NCBI GenBank assembly: GCA_030637515.1
Contig: DAOWGM010000164.1
Coordinates: 1 to 64,000, forward strand
Origin: Bacteroidales bacterium
GTDB taxonomy: Bacteria > Bacteroidota > Bacteroidia > Bacteroidales > UBA12077
DNA: 64,000 nt
Direction of reading: 5' to 3'
Shown: positions 20,218-31,342 of the stretch, one piece after another
Position numbering within the stretch: the stretch's first letter is position 1
Layout: each line of letters starts with the position of its first letter
Made by a program: the position numbers and the translations under genes
Notes under the pieces: generated by a model
Databases searched by the model: none
The model's input: the letters and a program-made list of their open reading frames with translations, nothing else
What the model was told of the DNA's origin: nothing

Positions 20218-22287
20218 ATGAAAATTAATAATTTGAAAATCGGACTAAGGCTTAATTTAATTTTAAGTATATTGATTGTCTTAATCGTTTCTGGTTTAGG
20301 TATTTATAGCTACTACTCAACTAAGGATAGAATAGTAAATAATGCTGATTTAAGAATGTATGAGCAATTAGAAGATATGGTTAGTATTATTGAATTAGAG
20401 ATTGCTAATAATGAGAATCAGGTAAGTTATGCAATGAAAACAGCACATGAATATTTATATTCATTGGGTAATTTGAATTCTTCAGAAGAAGCAATTACAA
20501 TTAATGCAACCGATCAGATTAACTTAAATTCAAAGCAAATAAATCTAAATACCTTGAGAGTTGGAGATCAGGGATTATATAGTAATAACAGTATTGTTGA
20601 TAAAATTCAAGAGTTAACAGGAGCTACGTCAACTATTTTTCAAAAAATTCAAGGAGGGTATCTAAGAATTTCTACAAATGTTTTAAATTCAAGTGGAGGG
20701 AGAGCATTAGGTACATATATTCCTAATAATTCGCCAGTAGTTCAAGCTATAGAATCAGGACAGACATACCGTGGTAGAGCTTTTGTAGTCGATGATTATT
20801 ATCTTACAGTTTACGAACCAATTATGATTAATGGTCAGATACAAGGGATGCTTTATGTTGGAGTTAAAGAGAAAGATTTAAAAGGGCTTAAAAAAATATT
20901 TGACACCAAAACTTACTTTGAAACTGGTTATCCATTTCTTGTAGCAAAAGATGGAACATTTATTATTCACCCTACAAAAGAGGGAGAAAGTGCAAGTGAA
21001 TTTACATTTTTTAAACAAATGCTTAAAGGTGGGGACTCAGGTAAGTCCAGATATCAGTGGCCTGAAACATCCGAAGGGAAATGGAAATACCAATATTTTG
21101 AATATATTTCAAGTATTGATTCATACATAGCTGTTTCGTTTTATGAAGATATACTCTTTAATCAACTTAAAGAGCTTCGAGCCACTATTTTAATTGCATT
21201 ATTGATTGCTATTGCTGTGTTTGTTTTAATTGTGACTACGGTTTCACGTAATATCACAAAAGCATTAAACAAGGGAGTAGATTTTGCTGGTAAAGTAGCT
21301 GATGGAGATTTAACAGCTACAATTGAACTCGATCAGAAAGATGAGGTAGGAATTTTAGCACATGCCTTAAATAGAATGGTAATTAAATTACGCAGTATAG
21401 TAGAAAGTGTTGATGATAGTTCCGATAATATTGCTTCTGCTAGTCAGCAGGTAAGTTCTGGTTCTCAGCAGTTATCGCAAGGTGCAAGTGAACAAGCTTC
21501 ATCAACAGAAGAGGTTTCTTCATCAATGGAAGAAATGGTTTCTAATATTCAGCAAAATACAGATAACGCACAACAAACCGAGAAAATTTCTATCGAAGCA
21601 TCTAGTGGTATAGAGAAAGTAGCGACTGCAGCTCAGGAAAGCTTAAATTCAATTAGACAAATTGCCGATAAAATTTCAGTTGTAAATGATATTGCTTTTC
21701 AAACCAATATTTTAGCATTAAATGCTGCTGTAGAAGCTGCACGTGCTGGTGAGCATGGACGAGGATTTGCTGTTGTTGCTGCTGAAGTTAGAAAACTTGC
21801 AGAACGTAGTAAGATAGCAGCTGACGAAATTGTTAATTTATCAACAAACAGTTTAAAAGTCACTGAAGAAGCAGGTGGTTTAATGGGTAAAATTATTCCG
21901 GAAATTGGAAAAACTGCTAAACTAGTTCAGGAAATTTCTGCAGCTAGCTTAGAACAAAATTCCGGTGCTGATCAGGTAAATAATGCTATCCAGCAGTTAA
22001 ATCAGGTTACACAACAAAATGCTGCTGCATCAGAAGAATTAGCAACAAGTTCTGAAGAGCTTGCAAGTCAGGCTCAGCAGTTGAAAGAAAATATATCTTT
22101 CTTTTCTACTGGAAATAAAAAAACAAGTGTTAAGAAAAGTATTGTTAAATCAAAAATTCAAAAAAATACTGATAATCAGGCACAAGTAAAAGAAAATCAA
22201 AAGAACACAAGCACTAATGAGAAAGCCGGATTTGATTTAAAAATGTATGATAATAAAAGTCTTGATGATGAATATGAAAAGTTTTAA
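20218..22287 (+). CDS. Methyl-accepting chemotaxis protein with Cache-type sensor domain
   Basis: Two TM segments, Cache-like extracellular region, HAMP, and MCP tip [41 protein letters not shown]. Confidence 0.94.
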   Translation: MKINNLKIGLRLNLILSILIVLIVSGLGIYSYYSTKDRIVNNADLRMYEQLEDMVSIIELEIANNENQVSYAMKTAHEYLYSLGNLNSSEEAITINATDQINLNSKQINLNTLRVGDQGLYSNNSIVDKIQELTGATSTIFQKIQGGYLRISTNVLNSSGGRALGTYIPNNSPVVQAIESGQTYRGRAFVVDDYYLTVYEPIMINGQIQGMLYVGVKEKDLKGLKKIFDTKTYFETGYPFLVAKDGTFIIHPTKEGESASEFTFFKQMLKGGDSGKSRYQWPETSEGKWKYQYFEYISSIDSYIAVSFYEDILFNQLKELRATILIALLIAIAVFVLIVTTVSRNITKALNKGVDFAGKVADGDLTATIELDQKDEVGILAHALNRMVIKLRSIVESVDDSSDNIASASQQVSSGSQQLSQGASEQASSTEEVSSSMEEMVSNIQQNTDNAQQTEKISIEASSGIEKVATAAQESLNSIRQIADKISVVNDIAFQTNILALNAAVEAARAGEHGRGFAVVAAEVRKLAERSKIAADEIVNLSTNSLKVTEEAGGLMGKIIPEIGKTAKLVQEISAASLEQNSGADQVNNAIQQLNQVTQQNAAASEELATSSEELASQAQQLKENISFFSTGNKKTSVKKSIVKSKIQKNTDNQAQVKENQKNTSTNEKAGFDLKMYDNKSLDDEYEKF

Positions 22288-22382
22288 ATTAAATCTATTT
22301 TCATAATAAAATTGTAAATAATAATTCAAAAGATATTCATAGATATTAAGGGTTAGGGTTCATGTTTATTAATCTTTTGAAT

Positions 22383-22410
22383 AAGAGAGGAGACTAGTCT
22401 CCTCTCTTTA
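22383..22410 (+). terminator. 26-bp perfect palindrome between MCP and cheR genes
   Basis: AAGAGAGGAGACTAGTCTCCTCTCTT is self-complementary, followed by a short T/A stretch. Confidence 0.6.
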
Positions 22411-22428
22411 AAACTTAAATTGAGCTTA

Positions 22429-23286
22429 ATGGTTGATTCTAATTTAAATAAGATTTTTAGTGCTAAAATGTCTAGCGATGATTTTAATCGCTTAAGCGAA
22501 TTTGTATTTGAGCAATCGGGAATAAAAATGCCTCCAGTAAAAAAAGTAATGCTACAAAGTAGGTTGCAAAAAAGACTACGCGAATTAAATATAACATCGT
22601 TTAAAGAATATGCTGATTATGTTTTTAGCGATGAAGGACAAAAAAATGAGATTATCCACATGTTGGATGTTGTGAGCACTAATAAAACAGATTTCTTTAG
22701 AGAGCCTGTTCATTTTGATTATTTAAATTCACAGGTACTTCCTGAATTTATAAGTCAAAATCAGTTAAATTACAACTTAAAAGTATGGAGTGCTGGTTGC
22801 TCAAGTGGAGAGGAACCTTATACTATTGCAATAACATTAAATGAATTTAAAAATAATAATCCAAAATTCGATTATTCAATAATTGGAACAGATATTTCAT
22901 CAGTTATTCTACAAAATGCGGCTGCAGCAGTTTATAAAGAAGAAAGAATAGAAAATATTCCACTTGAGTTAAAACGAAAATATTTTTTGAAAAGTAAGGA
23001 CAGAGTGAAAAAAACTGTTAGAGTTATTAAAGATTTAAGAAAAAAAACAACTTATCACCGATTGAACTTTATGAGCGATGTTTATAACATGCCGGATATA
23101 TATGATGTTATTTTTTGCAGAAATGTACTAATTTACTTTAATAGAGAAACACAAGAACAGGTTATAAATAAGTTGTGTTATAAGCTAAAGAGTGGAGGGT
23201 ATTTATTTATTGGACACTCCGAGTCCATTTTAGGAATGAATCTACCTCTTGAACAAATTAAACCGACAATATTCAGACGAATTTAA
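22429..23286 (+). CDS. cheR: Chemotaxis protein methyltransferase CheR
   Basis: KTDFFREPVHFDYL...WSAGCSSGEEPYTIAI...IFCRNVLIYFN...GHSESI. ATG at 22429 preferred over TTG at 22420. Confidence 0.93.
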   Translation: MVDSNLNKIFSAKMSSDDFNRLSEFVFEQSGIKMPPVKKVMLQSRLQKRLRELNITSFKEYADYVFSDEGQKNEIIHMLDVVSTNKTDFFREPVHFDYLNSQVLPEFISQNQLNYNLKVWSAGCSSGEEPYTIAITLNEFKNNNPKFDYSIIGTDISSVILQNAAAAVYKEERIENIPLELKRKYFLKSKDRVKKTVRVIKDLRKKTTYHRLNFMSDVYNMPDIYDVIFCRNVLIYFNRETQEQVINKLCYKLKSGGYLFIGHSESILGMNLPLEQIKPTIFRRI

Positions 23287-23297
23287 AAATTCATATT

Positions 23298-24215
23298 ATG
23301 AGCAATTTGACCGATAAGGAATTAATTGATGAGCTTAAAAAGCGTTTTGTGCAAAATAAAGATGCTTTTAAAGAAGTTCAGGATCTTAATAAAAAGCTAA
23401 TAAAAGTAAATAAAAAGCTGGAAGACTCTGAAGCTCTTAAGAGTCATTTTATTTCAAATATAACCAACGAAATAATTAATCCTTTTGCTTCAATATTAGC
23501 TCTTTCAAAGAGTATTCTATCCGTAAAAAAAGAGAATTGGAAAAAAGTATTTTCAATGGTTTCTTTAATATATTCCGAGGCTTTTAATCTTGATTTTCAG
23601 CTTAGAAATATTTTTGTTGCAGCTAAACTTGAGGCCGGAGAAATTTATCCTGAAATTTTGAATGTTGATGTTAAGCATTTAATGGAAAGTGTTATAGAGT
23701 CATTTAATTATATAACTAAGAAGAAAAAAATTGCTACTGTTTTTAAATTTAATATTAAAACAGAAAATAATAAACCATTTTTTTTTAAAACTGATCCTGA
23801 AAAATTAAGATTAATACTATCTAATTTATTAAGCAATGCAACAAAGTTTTGTTATGAGAATAAGAAAATAATTATTGAAGCAAGCATTGAAAAAAATGAA
23901 TTAGTTATTTCTGTTAAAGATTTCGGAACGGGCATATCTTTAGAAAATCAAAAAATAATTTTTGATAGATTTAAAAGATTAGATTCAGGAATTGATTCAA
24001 TCCATAGAGGTCATGGATTAGGCTTATCTATTAATAAAGCTTTAATTGATTTATTGAGCGGTAGTATTGACATACAAAGTGAATTAGGAAAAGGAACAAA
24101 TTTTACGTTTTCAATTCCTGAAAACGAATCACAAGTAAGTGGTTTTGCTTTTGACGGAAATGAATTATTCTTCGATGATAATGAGGACCTGGATATAGAA
24201 TCTGAAACTTTTTAG
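23298..24215 (+). CDS. Histidine-kinase-like protein (HisKA-like helix + HATPase_c) with degenerate H-box
   Basis: N-box LSNLLSNATKF, G1 DFGTGIS, G2 GHGLGLS are intact; H-box position reads SNITNEIINPF (Asn instead of His). Confidence 0.85.
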   Translation: MSNLTDKELIDELKKRFVQNKDAFKEVQDLNKKLIKVNKKLEDSEALKSHFISNITNEIINPFASILALSKSILSVKKENWKKVFSMVSLIYSEAFNLDFQLRNIFVAAKLEAGEIYPEILNVDVKHLMESVIESFNYITKKKKIATVFKFNIKTENNKPFFFKTDPEKLRLILSNLLSNATKFCYENKKIIIEASIEKNELVISVKDFGTGISLENQKIIFDRFKRLDSGIDSIHRGHGLGLSINKALIDLLSGSIDIQSELGKGTNFTFSIPENESQVSGFAFDGNELFFDDNEDLDIESETF

Positions 24216-24224
24216 ATATTAAGA

Positions 24225-24713
24225 ATGGATAATCCAAATTCACACTTTTTATATCCTGCTGCCTTATATGCAAGTAAAGAGCCTTGTCAGATTAATACAA
24301 TCTTAGGTTCTTGTATCGCAGTTTGTTTTTGGGATGTAAATTTGAAAATTGGAGGTATGTGTCATTACATGCTTCCTTATTGGAATGGAGAAGGATTAGC
24401 TTCACCTAAATATGGTAATATTGCAATCGAGAAATTGTTGGATAAAATGTATTCATTTGGTAGTAAGAAGTTTAATGTTATTGCAAAAGTTTTTGGTGGA
24501 GGAGAAGTGATTGAAATAAAAAATCCGCAGTTTCATATTGGTGATAGAAATATTAAATTAGCCAATGAGATGCTTGATGAACTAAAAATAAATGTAATAA
24601 GTTCAAGTGTTGGTGGAAAACTAGGTCGGAAAATAATATTTAATACTGAAACTGGTGAAGTAGCACAGAGGTATGTTCAAAAGCAAATTACTAACTTTAA
24701 AAAAAAGAAATAG
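24225..24713 (+). CDS. cheD: Chemoreceptor glutamine deamidase CheD
   Basis: LGSCIAVCFWD...GGMCHYMLP...VFGGGEVI with catalytic Cys and His. Confidence 0.92.
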   Translation: MDNPNSHFLYPAALYASKEPCQINTILGSCIAVCFWDVNLKIGGMCHYMLPYWNGEGLASPKYGNIAIEKLLDKMYSFGSKKFNVIAKVFGGGEVIEIKNPQFHIGDRNIKLANEMLDELKINVISSSVGGKLGRKIIFNTETGEVAQRYVQKQITNFKKKK

Positions 24714-24755
24714 CTTTTAAAACATTTTTTTATTTAGTATAAATATGGTATTTGC

Positions 24756-25829
24756 ATGTTTAAAGAGAAAATAAAGGTATTAATTGTTGATGATTCTGCT
24801 ATAGTTCGACAAAGTTTAGTTGAAATAATTAAGTCGGAAAAAGATCTTGAAGTTATGGGTACAGCTTCTGATCCATATTTAGCTGCAAAAAAAATAATGG
24901 ACGAAGTTCCTGACGTTATAACGCTGGATATTGAAATGCCACGGATGGACGGATTAACTTTTCTACGCAAAATAATGTCGCAACATCCAATTCCTGTAGT
25001 AATAATATCTAGTTTAACTGCTAAAGGTACCGAAACAGGAATCAGAGCTCTTGAATATGGAGCAGTTGAAATTATTACTAAACCACAAATGTCTTCAAAA
25101 GAATTTATAAATGAGTCAAAGATAAGAATCTGTGAAGCAATTAAAGGTGCTGCTCATGCCAGAGTAAAACGAAAAGTTTCTGCTCAGACAATTCAGGTTC
25201 AGCCTAAATATACTGCTGATGCTATATTACCTCCGGTTCATAATCACAGTATGATTAAAACAACAGAAATCGTAGTGGCTGTTGGAGCTTCCACTGGTGG
25301 TACAGAAGCTTTGACCGATTTTCTAAAAGTATTACCTCCGGATTCACCTGGAATTGTAATTGTTCAGCATATGCCGGAAAAATTTACAACTTCATTTGCA
25401 GGAAGACTTAATGACCTATGCAGAATAACTGTAAAAGAAGCTGTTAATGGAGATTCTGTAATCAGAGGCAGAGCATTAATAGCTCCAGGAAATTATCATA
25501 CTTTATTAAAAAGAAGTGGTGCCAGATATTATGTAGAAGTTAAACAAGGTCCTTTTGTAAACCGACATAGACCATCAGTCGATGTGCTTTTCAGATCAAC
25601 AGCAAAATATGCAGGAGCAAATTCTGTTGGTATAATAATGACAGGTATGGGCGACGATGGTGCACGGGGTTTGTTAGAAATGAAAGAGGCTGGTGCCAAA
25701 ACTATTGCTCAGGATGAGCAAAGCTGCGTTGTTTTTGGTATGCCAAAAGAAGCAATTAAACTAAATGCAGCAGATAAAATATTGCCGCTTAATAAAATAT
25801 CATCATATCTTATTAACGTTGTTCACTAA
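24756..25829 (+). CDS. cheB: Protein-glutamate methylesterase CheB
   Basis: REC domain ([26 protein letters not shown]) plus methylesterase motifs ([30 protein letters not shown]). Confidence 0.95.
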   Translation: MFKEKIKVLIVDDSAIVRQSLVEIIKSEKDLEVMGTASDPYLAAKKIMDEVPDVITLDIEMPRMDGLTFLRKIMSQHPIPVVIISSLTAKGTETGIRALEYGAVEIITKPQMSSKEFINESKIRICEAIKGAAHARVKRKVSAQTIQVQPKYTADAILPPVHNHSMIKTTEIVVAVGASTGGTEALTDFLKVLPPDSPGIVIVQHMPEKFTTSFAGRLNDLCRITVKEAVNGDSVIRGRALIAPGNYHTLLKRSGARYYVEVKQGPFVNRHRPSVDVLFRSTAKYAGANSVGIIMTGMGDDGARGLLEMKEAGAKTIAQDEQSCVVFGMPKEAIKLNAADKILPLNKISSYLINVVH

Positions 25830-25955
25830 TAAATTATTCTTTTTAAATTCTTAAAGTAAAACAATTATAGTAAAGATTTTTAATTATCGATTATTTTTGA
25901 AAGATTTGTTGAAAATATTCTTTATTTTTAGTTGCAGTAAAAATCATATTGTTTT

Positions 25956-28232
25956 ATGAAAGAAAGAAACTCGCAAACAATAGTTTTTAAATATACCATA
26001 AGTGGATTCATTATTGGACTTTTAACGGTATTATTTATTTTAGTAATAGACTTTTTTATTAAAAAGATAAGTTTCTCAGAAATTGTAAATCTACATAGGA
26101 GTAATCCTGTTTATTTAATTTTGGATTTAACCCCATTCGTATTGGCTTTTTATGCGTACATTCTAAGTAAAAAGTATGCTGCAGCATCTGATTCTTTGCA
26201 CAATTCATTAAAACACGAGTTTGATAAAAATCAAAAAATATTTCGTTTTGTCGAAAAAATAAGATTAGGCAAAATTGATACAGACTATAAAGTGCAGGGT
26301 TCTGATGATGTATTGGGTCAGTCAATATTGGATCTTAGAGATAACCTTAAAAAAAATCAGGAAGAGGAAGAGAAGAGAAGAAATGAAGATCAACAAAGAA
26401 ATTGGATAGCTGAAGGATTAGCTAAATTTGCTGATATTCTTAGAAAAGACACAGATAATATTGAGGAATTATCCTATAATTTAATTAGCAAGCTTGTAAA
26501 ATATATAAGTGCAAATCAAGGTGCACTGTTTATTATTGAAGATGAAGACAAAGCAGATAAACATTTAAAAATGACTGCTTGTTATGCTTATGAACGTCGA
26601 AAATACGCTGATAAGAGAGTTGAGTGGGGCGATGGTACTATTGGTGCTGTAATGTTGGAGCAGGAAACAGTATACATGACCGATGTTCCTGAAAGCTATG
26701 TGCAAATTACTTCTGGTCTTGGCGAGGCAACTCCAAAATGTCTTCTTGTTGTACCACTAAAATTTAATGATGATGTACATGGAGTAATTGAAATTGGAGC
26801 ATTTCAAAATATCGAAAAATATATTATTGAGTTTGTTGAAAAAGTTGCTGAAAGTGTTGCATCTACTATATCTAATGTGAAAATAAACACAAAAACAGCA
26901 ACGTTATTGAAAGAATCTCAGCTACAAGCTGAAACTTTAGCCGCTCAGGAAGAACAAATGCGTCAGAATATGGAAGAGCTGCAAGCCACGCAAGAGGAAG
27001 CAGCTAGGCAAAGTGAAAAATTTGTAACTTTTACAAATGCAGTAAATCATACATTGATTAGAGCAGAATATGACTATAACGGGACTCTTTTGTATGCAAA
27101 TACAAAGTTTCTTAAGAAAATGGGTTATGAAAAAAACTCAGATGTAGAAGGTCAAAACATATCCATGTTTGTAAATGAAAAAGATCAGGAGTGGTTTAAT
27201 AAAATATGGAATTCACTAGCAAAAGGAGGTAAGCATTTTGAGGGCGATATGAAACATGTAACCAAGCAGGGAAGGGACTTGTGGACAATGTCTTCATATA
27301 CTTGCATGCGTAAAGATGATGGTGAGGTTGATAAGATTCTGTTCCTTGCAATGGATACTACAGAGCAGAAAAAGCAAAGTTTAGATTATTTAGGCCAGAT
27401 AAATGCGCTTAATCAAGCAACAATAAAAGTAGACTTTTTGCCAACAGGAGACCTATTAGAATTTAATCAGAAATTTATTGATTTAATGCAATACTCGGTA
27501 TTTGAGTTGAAAGAAAAAAGTGTATTCGATTTTATTGATAAATCTGAACTTAATAAATTTCGAGAGATATGGGATGAAGTGTCGCAAGGAAAAACTTGGG
27601 AGGGTACTTTACGCCAGCGAACAAAAGAAGACAAAGAAATATGGGTTAGAGCTTCATTATCAGCAGTAAAAGATATGTATGATGATATAGCCAAAATAAT
27701 TTATATTGGAAATGATGAGACTCATAAAAAGCTAATGGAGATTGAGACTATAACACAAACTGAGTTACTAAAGAAACATGAAGAATCTTTACTTCAGCAT
27801 AAAGCTGATTTAAAAGCTCAGTTAAAACAAGCGAGGGAAGACGTAAAGTTACAGTTTAAAGAAATTGAAAAAGTACAAAAGCGTACAGAGCTTACTCTTC
27901 AAGGGGCTTCTGATGCTATAGTAACATTTGATCAAGCTGGAGTCGTAAAATTCTTTAATAAGGCAGCTCAAGAATTATGGGAAATTGATAAAGATGGTGT
28001 TATTGGTAGGAATATTAAAAAATTATTTCCGGAAGATAAATATGAAAATGATTTTATTAATTCATTGATAGATCCAAAAGCAGAAAAAATTATTGGTGAG
28101 CGAAAAGAAATAGATATTAAAAATATTAGTGGAGAAGAAATTTCTGTTATTATTGTTCTTTCGATGGCCAAATTGGAAGGTGAAACAACTTATACTGCTT
28201 TTATACAAAATATTTCAGTAGATTTATTTTAA
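25956..28232 (+). CDS. Membrane sensor protein with GAF and multiple PAS domains, no recognised output domain
   Basis: Two N-terminal TM segments, GAF-like region (ALFIIEDED...DGTIGAVMLEQETVYMTDVPESY), coiled coil, PAS motifs (LAMDTTEQKK, IYIGNDETHKK), final PAS at the C-terminus. Confidence 0.8.
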   Translation: MKERNSQTIVFKYTISGFIIGLLTVLFILVIDFFIKKISFSEIVNLHRSNPVYLILDLTPFVLAFYAYILSKKYAAASDSLHNSLKHEFDKNQKIFRFVEKIRLGKIDTDYKVQGSDDVLGQSILDLRDNLKKNQEEEEKRRNEDQQRNWIAEGLAKFADILRKDTDNIEELSYNLISKLVKYISANQGALFIIEDEDKADKHLKMTACYAYERRKYADKRVEWGDGTIGAVMLEQETVYMTDVPESYVQITSGLGEATPKCLLVVPLKFNDDVHGVIEIGAFQNIEKYIIEFVEKVAESVASTISNVKINTKTATLLKESQLQAETLAAQEEQMRQNMEELQATQEEAARQSEKFVTFTNAVNHTLIRAEYDYNGTLLYANTKFLKKMGYEKNSDVEGQNISMFVNEKDQEWFNKIWNSLAKGGKHFEGDMKHVTKQGRDLWTMSSYTCMRKDDGEVDKILFLAMDTTEQKKQSLDYLGQINALNQATIKVDFLPTGDLLEFNQKFIDLMQYSVFELKEKSVFDFIDKSELNKFREIWDEVSQGKTWEGTLRQRTKEDKEIWVRASLSAVKDMYDDIAKIIYIGNDETHKKLMEIETITQTELLKKHEESLLQHKADLKAQLKQAREDVKLQFKEIEKVQKRTELTLQGASDAIVTFDQAGVVKFFNKAAQELWEIDKDGVIGRNIKKLFPEDKYENDFINSLIDPKAEKIIGERKEIDIKNISGEEISVIIVLSMAKLEGETTYTAFIQNISVDLF

Positions 28233-28429
28233 CTAAAAAGTGTGATTTGGTTGCTGAGTATAAACTACAGGTCTTATTTATCCCCTTAAATAGACTTTTT
28301 ATATGAGGTTGTTATTCATTTTACTTTAAAATATCCATTAATAATTCTGATAAAATAATTTATATTTTACGTTTTTTAATCTTTCTCAAATTAAGAATCC
28401 TTATTTTTGAATTTCCTTAATTTCATATT

Positions 28430-30193
28430 ATGAAAAAACTACACTTAATTTTTTCGATAGCAATGATGATAGCCTTTTTAGGATGCACTGAGTCAATAGA
28501 AAGACCTCAGGAATATTCATTAATTCTTGTTGAAACAAGTGATGTGCATGGTGCAATTTTCGATTATGATTTTATTAATGACAGACAAGTGTCCGGTTCT
28601 TTATCGAAAGTTCATTCTTATGTAAAAGATCTTAAAAAAGACGAGAATGTTATTTTAATGGATAATGGTGATATTCTTCAAGGTCAACCCATTGTTTATT
28701 ATTATAACTTCGAAGATGTTACAGCACAGCATATTTGCTCGAAAGTAATGAATTACATGCAATACGATGTTGCTACAATTGGTAATCATGATATTGAGGC
28801 AGGTCATGCCGTTTATGATAAATTAAAAAATGAATTCAATTTTCCTTGGTTAGCTGCTAATGCGGTAAAAAAAGATGGCTCACCTTATTTTGACCCATAT
28901 AAAATTGTTCTGAAAGATGGAGTTAAAATAGCTGTATTGGGTTTAATTACTCCTGGGATACCAAAATGGTTGCCAGAAGAGCTTTGGTCGGGTATAGAAT
29001 TCGAAGATATGCTTGAGTCTGCTAAAAAGTGGGTTCCACGTATTTTAGAAAACGAGAATCCAGATTTATTAGTTGGTTTATTCCATGCCGGCTATGATTA
29101 TACATACGGAAATGTTGATTACGAAACATATAAAAATGAGAATGCGTCATTAATTGTAGCTGAACAGGTTCCTGGATTTGATATTGTTTTTGTTGGGCAC
29201 GATCATTATACATGGAATGAAAAAATTGAAAATATAAATGGTGATGAAGTTATTGTTTTAGGACCTAAGAATTCTGCAAAACAGGTTGTAACTGCAAATG
29301 TTAAGTTTAAGCTAAATGCCGAAGGAAAATACGAAAAGAACATTGTAGGAAATGTTGTTGAAATGAAAGAATTAAAAGCAGATTCCTTATTTAATATTGA
29401 ATTCGGGAATGAATTTAATAAAGTTAAGGAGTTTGTTTCTAAAGAAGTAGGTGTCTTTAGTAAAAGTGTAAGTACACATAAAGCTTTGTATGGACCATCA
29501 GAATTTATCGATTTAATTCATCATATTCAGTTGGAAATTAGCAATGCTGATATTTCATTAGCAGCACCTTTATCGTTTAATTCTGTAATTAATGAGGGAC
29601 CAGTTTATGTTAGAGATATGTTTAAACTGTACAGGTTTGAAAACTTTTTATATACAATAAATCTTACCGGTAGTGAAATTGATAAATATCTTGAATATTC
29701 TTTTGCAAATTGGTTTAATACCATGGAAAATGAGAATGATCACTTGTTGTTGTTTGAATCGAAAGAGAATGGTGATTCTAAAAAACAGAATTCTTATACC
29801 TTGTTAAATAATTTCTACAACTTTGATATTGCGGCAGGAATAAAATATACGGTTGATCTTACAAAACCTATAAATGATAAAGTTACTATTACATCAATGT
29901 CTGATAATAATAAGTTTTACATAGATAGTACATACATTGTTGCCGTAAATAGCTATCGCGGAAATGGTGGAGGTGATCATTTTACAGAAGGTGTCGGTTT
30001 ATCAAAAGAAGAATTAATTAATAGAAGAATTAATTCTACCGAAAAGGATTTAAGATATTATATGATGAAATGGATTGAAGAAGAAGGTATTATTGAACCG
30101 GAATTGAAAAATGAGTGGTCAGTAATTCCTGAAAATTGGTGGCTGAAAGCAAAAGCAAAAGATGAAAAACTATTAAACCCAGTTAAGAAATGA
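28430..30193 (+). CDS. 5'-nucleotidase / metallophosphatase lipoprotein (UshA-like)
   Basis: Lipobox-like FLGCTES; TSDVHGAIF, DNGDILQGQP, GNHDIEAG, GHDHYTW and C-terminal NSYRGNGGGDHF motifs. Confidence 0.88.
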   Translation: MKKLHLIFSIAMMIAFLGCTESIERPQEYSLILVETSDVHGAIFDYDFINDRQVSGSLSKVHSYVKDLKKDENVILMDNGDILQGQPIVYYYNFEDVTAQHICSKVMNYMQYDVATIGNHDIEAGHAVYDKLKNEFNFPWLAANAVKKDGSPYFDPYKIVLKDGVKIAVLGLITPGIPKWLPEELWSGIEFEDMLESAKKWVPRILENENPDLLVGLFHAGYDYTYGNVDYETYKNENASLIVAEQVPGFDIVFVGHDHYTWNEKIENINGDEVIVLGPKNSAKQVVTANVKFKLNAEGKYEKNIVGNVVEMKELKADSLFNIEFGNEFNKVKEFVSKEVGVFSKSVSTHKALYGPSEFIDLIHHIQLEISNADISLAAPLSFNSVINEGPVYVRDMFKLYRFENFLYTINLTGSEIDKYLEYSFANWFNTMENENDHLLLFESKENGDSKKQNSYTLLNNFYNFDIAAGIKYTVDLTKPINDKVTITSMSDNNKFYIDSTYIVAVNSYRGNGGGDHFTEGVGLSKEELINRRINSTEKDLRYYMMKWIEEEGIIEPELKNEWSVIPENWWLKAKAKDEKLLNPVKK

Positions 30194-31275
30194 GAAAACT
30201 AAGTATTATTGCAATTGTATTGCTGTTAAATATTACTTGCAACAGAGTTGATACATTAAATGAACCGCAAGTTAAAAAAGCAAAGAATGTAATTTTATTG
30301 ATTGGTGATGGAATGGGAGTTACTCAAATATATGCAGCAATGTCTGTTTCAGAAAAGCCTTTAGCAATTGAAAAATTTAAAAATATAGGTTTTCACAAAA
30401 CGTATTCTTTAACCGATTTTGTAACAGATTCCGGCGCTGGGGGAACAGCATTGTCAACTGGGAAGAAGACTAAAAATTATTGTATTGCTGTTGATTCAAC
30501 AGGAAAGCCCTTCAAAACTATATTAGAATATGCAGAAGAGAATCAGTTGGCAACCGGATTAGTATCAACAAGTTCAATCTTGCATGCTACACCAGCCTCT
30601 TTTATTGCTCATGATACATCACGTTATAATTATGAAAATATAGCACTTGACTTTTTAGATGTAGATATTGACTTGTTTATTGGTGGTGGAAAAAAGCAGT
30701 TTGCAAACAGAGAAGATAAATTGAATCTGATCGATTCTCTTAAGAAAAATCAATACTCCATAATTGATGGTTTGGCAAATCTGAATACTGAGTTTAAAGG
30801 AAAATTTGCTGTTTTTACAGCTGATGAGCATAATCCAGAGTATGCAGATGGCAGAGGAGAAATGTTACCAATTTCAACTGAAAAAGCTATTAAAATTTTA
30901 GATAAAAATGAAAATGGATTTTTCTTAATGGTAGAAGGTTCTCAGATTGACTGGGGAGGAGAAGAAAATGATATAGATTACGTAATATCTGAAATGATCG
31001 ATTTTGATAATGCAATAGCAAAAGCCCTTGAATTTGCAATAAAAGATGGAGAAACTCTTGTTATTATAACAGGTGATCATGAAACTGGAGGATTAGCAAT
31101 TATAGATGGAAATATGAACAATAAATCAATTGTGACAAGTTTTTCATCAGATTATCATACTGCAGTTATGGTTCCTATTTTCGCATTTGGTCCGGGAGCT
31201 GAAGAGTTTGGCGGAATTTATGAAAATACAGAGGTTTTTGAAAAAATGATGAAAGCATTTGGATTTAGTAAATAA
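30190..31275 (+). CDS. Alkaline phosphatase
   Basis: ILLIGDGMGVTQ, TDSGAGGTALSTGKKT, EGSQIDWGGEEND, ITGDHETGGL; 4-bp overlap with upstream gene. Confidence 0.92.
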   Translation: MRKLSIIAIVLLLNITCNRVDTLNEPQVKKAKNVILLIGDGMGVTQIYAAMSVSEKPLAIEKFKNIGFHKTYSLTDFVTDSGAGGTALSTGKKTKNYCIAVDSTGKPFKTILEYAEENQLATGLVSTSSILHATPASFIAHDTSRYNYENIALDFLDVDIDLFIGGGKKQFANREDKLNLIDSLKKNQYSIIDGLANLNTEFKGKFAVFTADEHNPEYADGRGEMLPISTEKAIKILDKNENGFFLMVEGSQIDWGGEENDIDYVISEMIDFDNAIAKALEFAIKDGETLVIITGDHETGGLAIIDGNMNNKSIVTSFSSDYHTAVMVPIFAFGPGAEEFGGIYENTEVFEKMMKAFGFSK

Positions 31276-31290
31276 AACTATTTAATGTTA

Positions 31291-31325
31291 AAAAAAGACC
31301 CGGAAAAACTCCGGGTCTTTTCTAT
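31291..31325. terminator. Bidirectional terminator between convergent genes
   Basis: AAAAGACCCGGaaaaactCCGGGTCTTTT. Confidence 0.85.
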
Positions 31326-31342
31326 TTTTCTTTTAGTAAGTA

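Noticed and set aside
22348-22361. Telomere-like TTAAGGGTTAGGGTT stretch
   Set aside because: Only about two units in an AT-rich intergenic gap; most likely chance.
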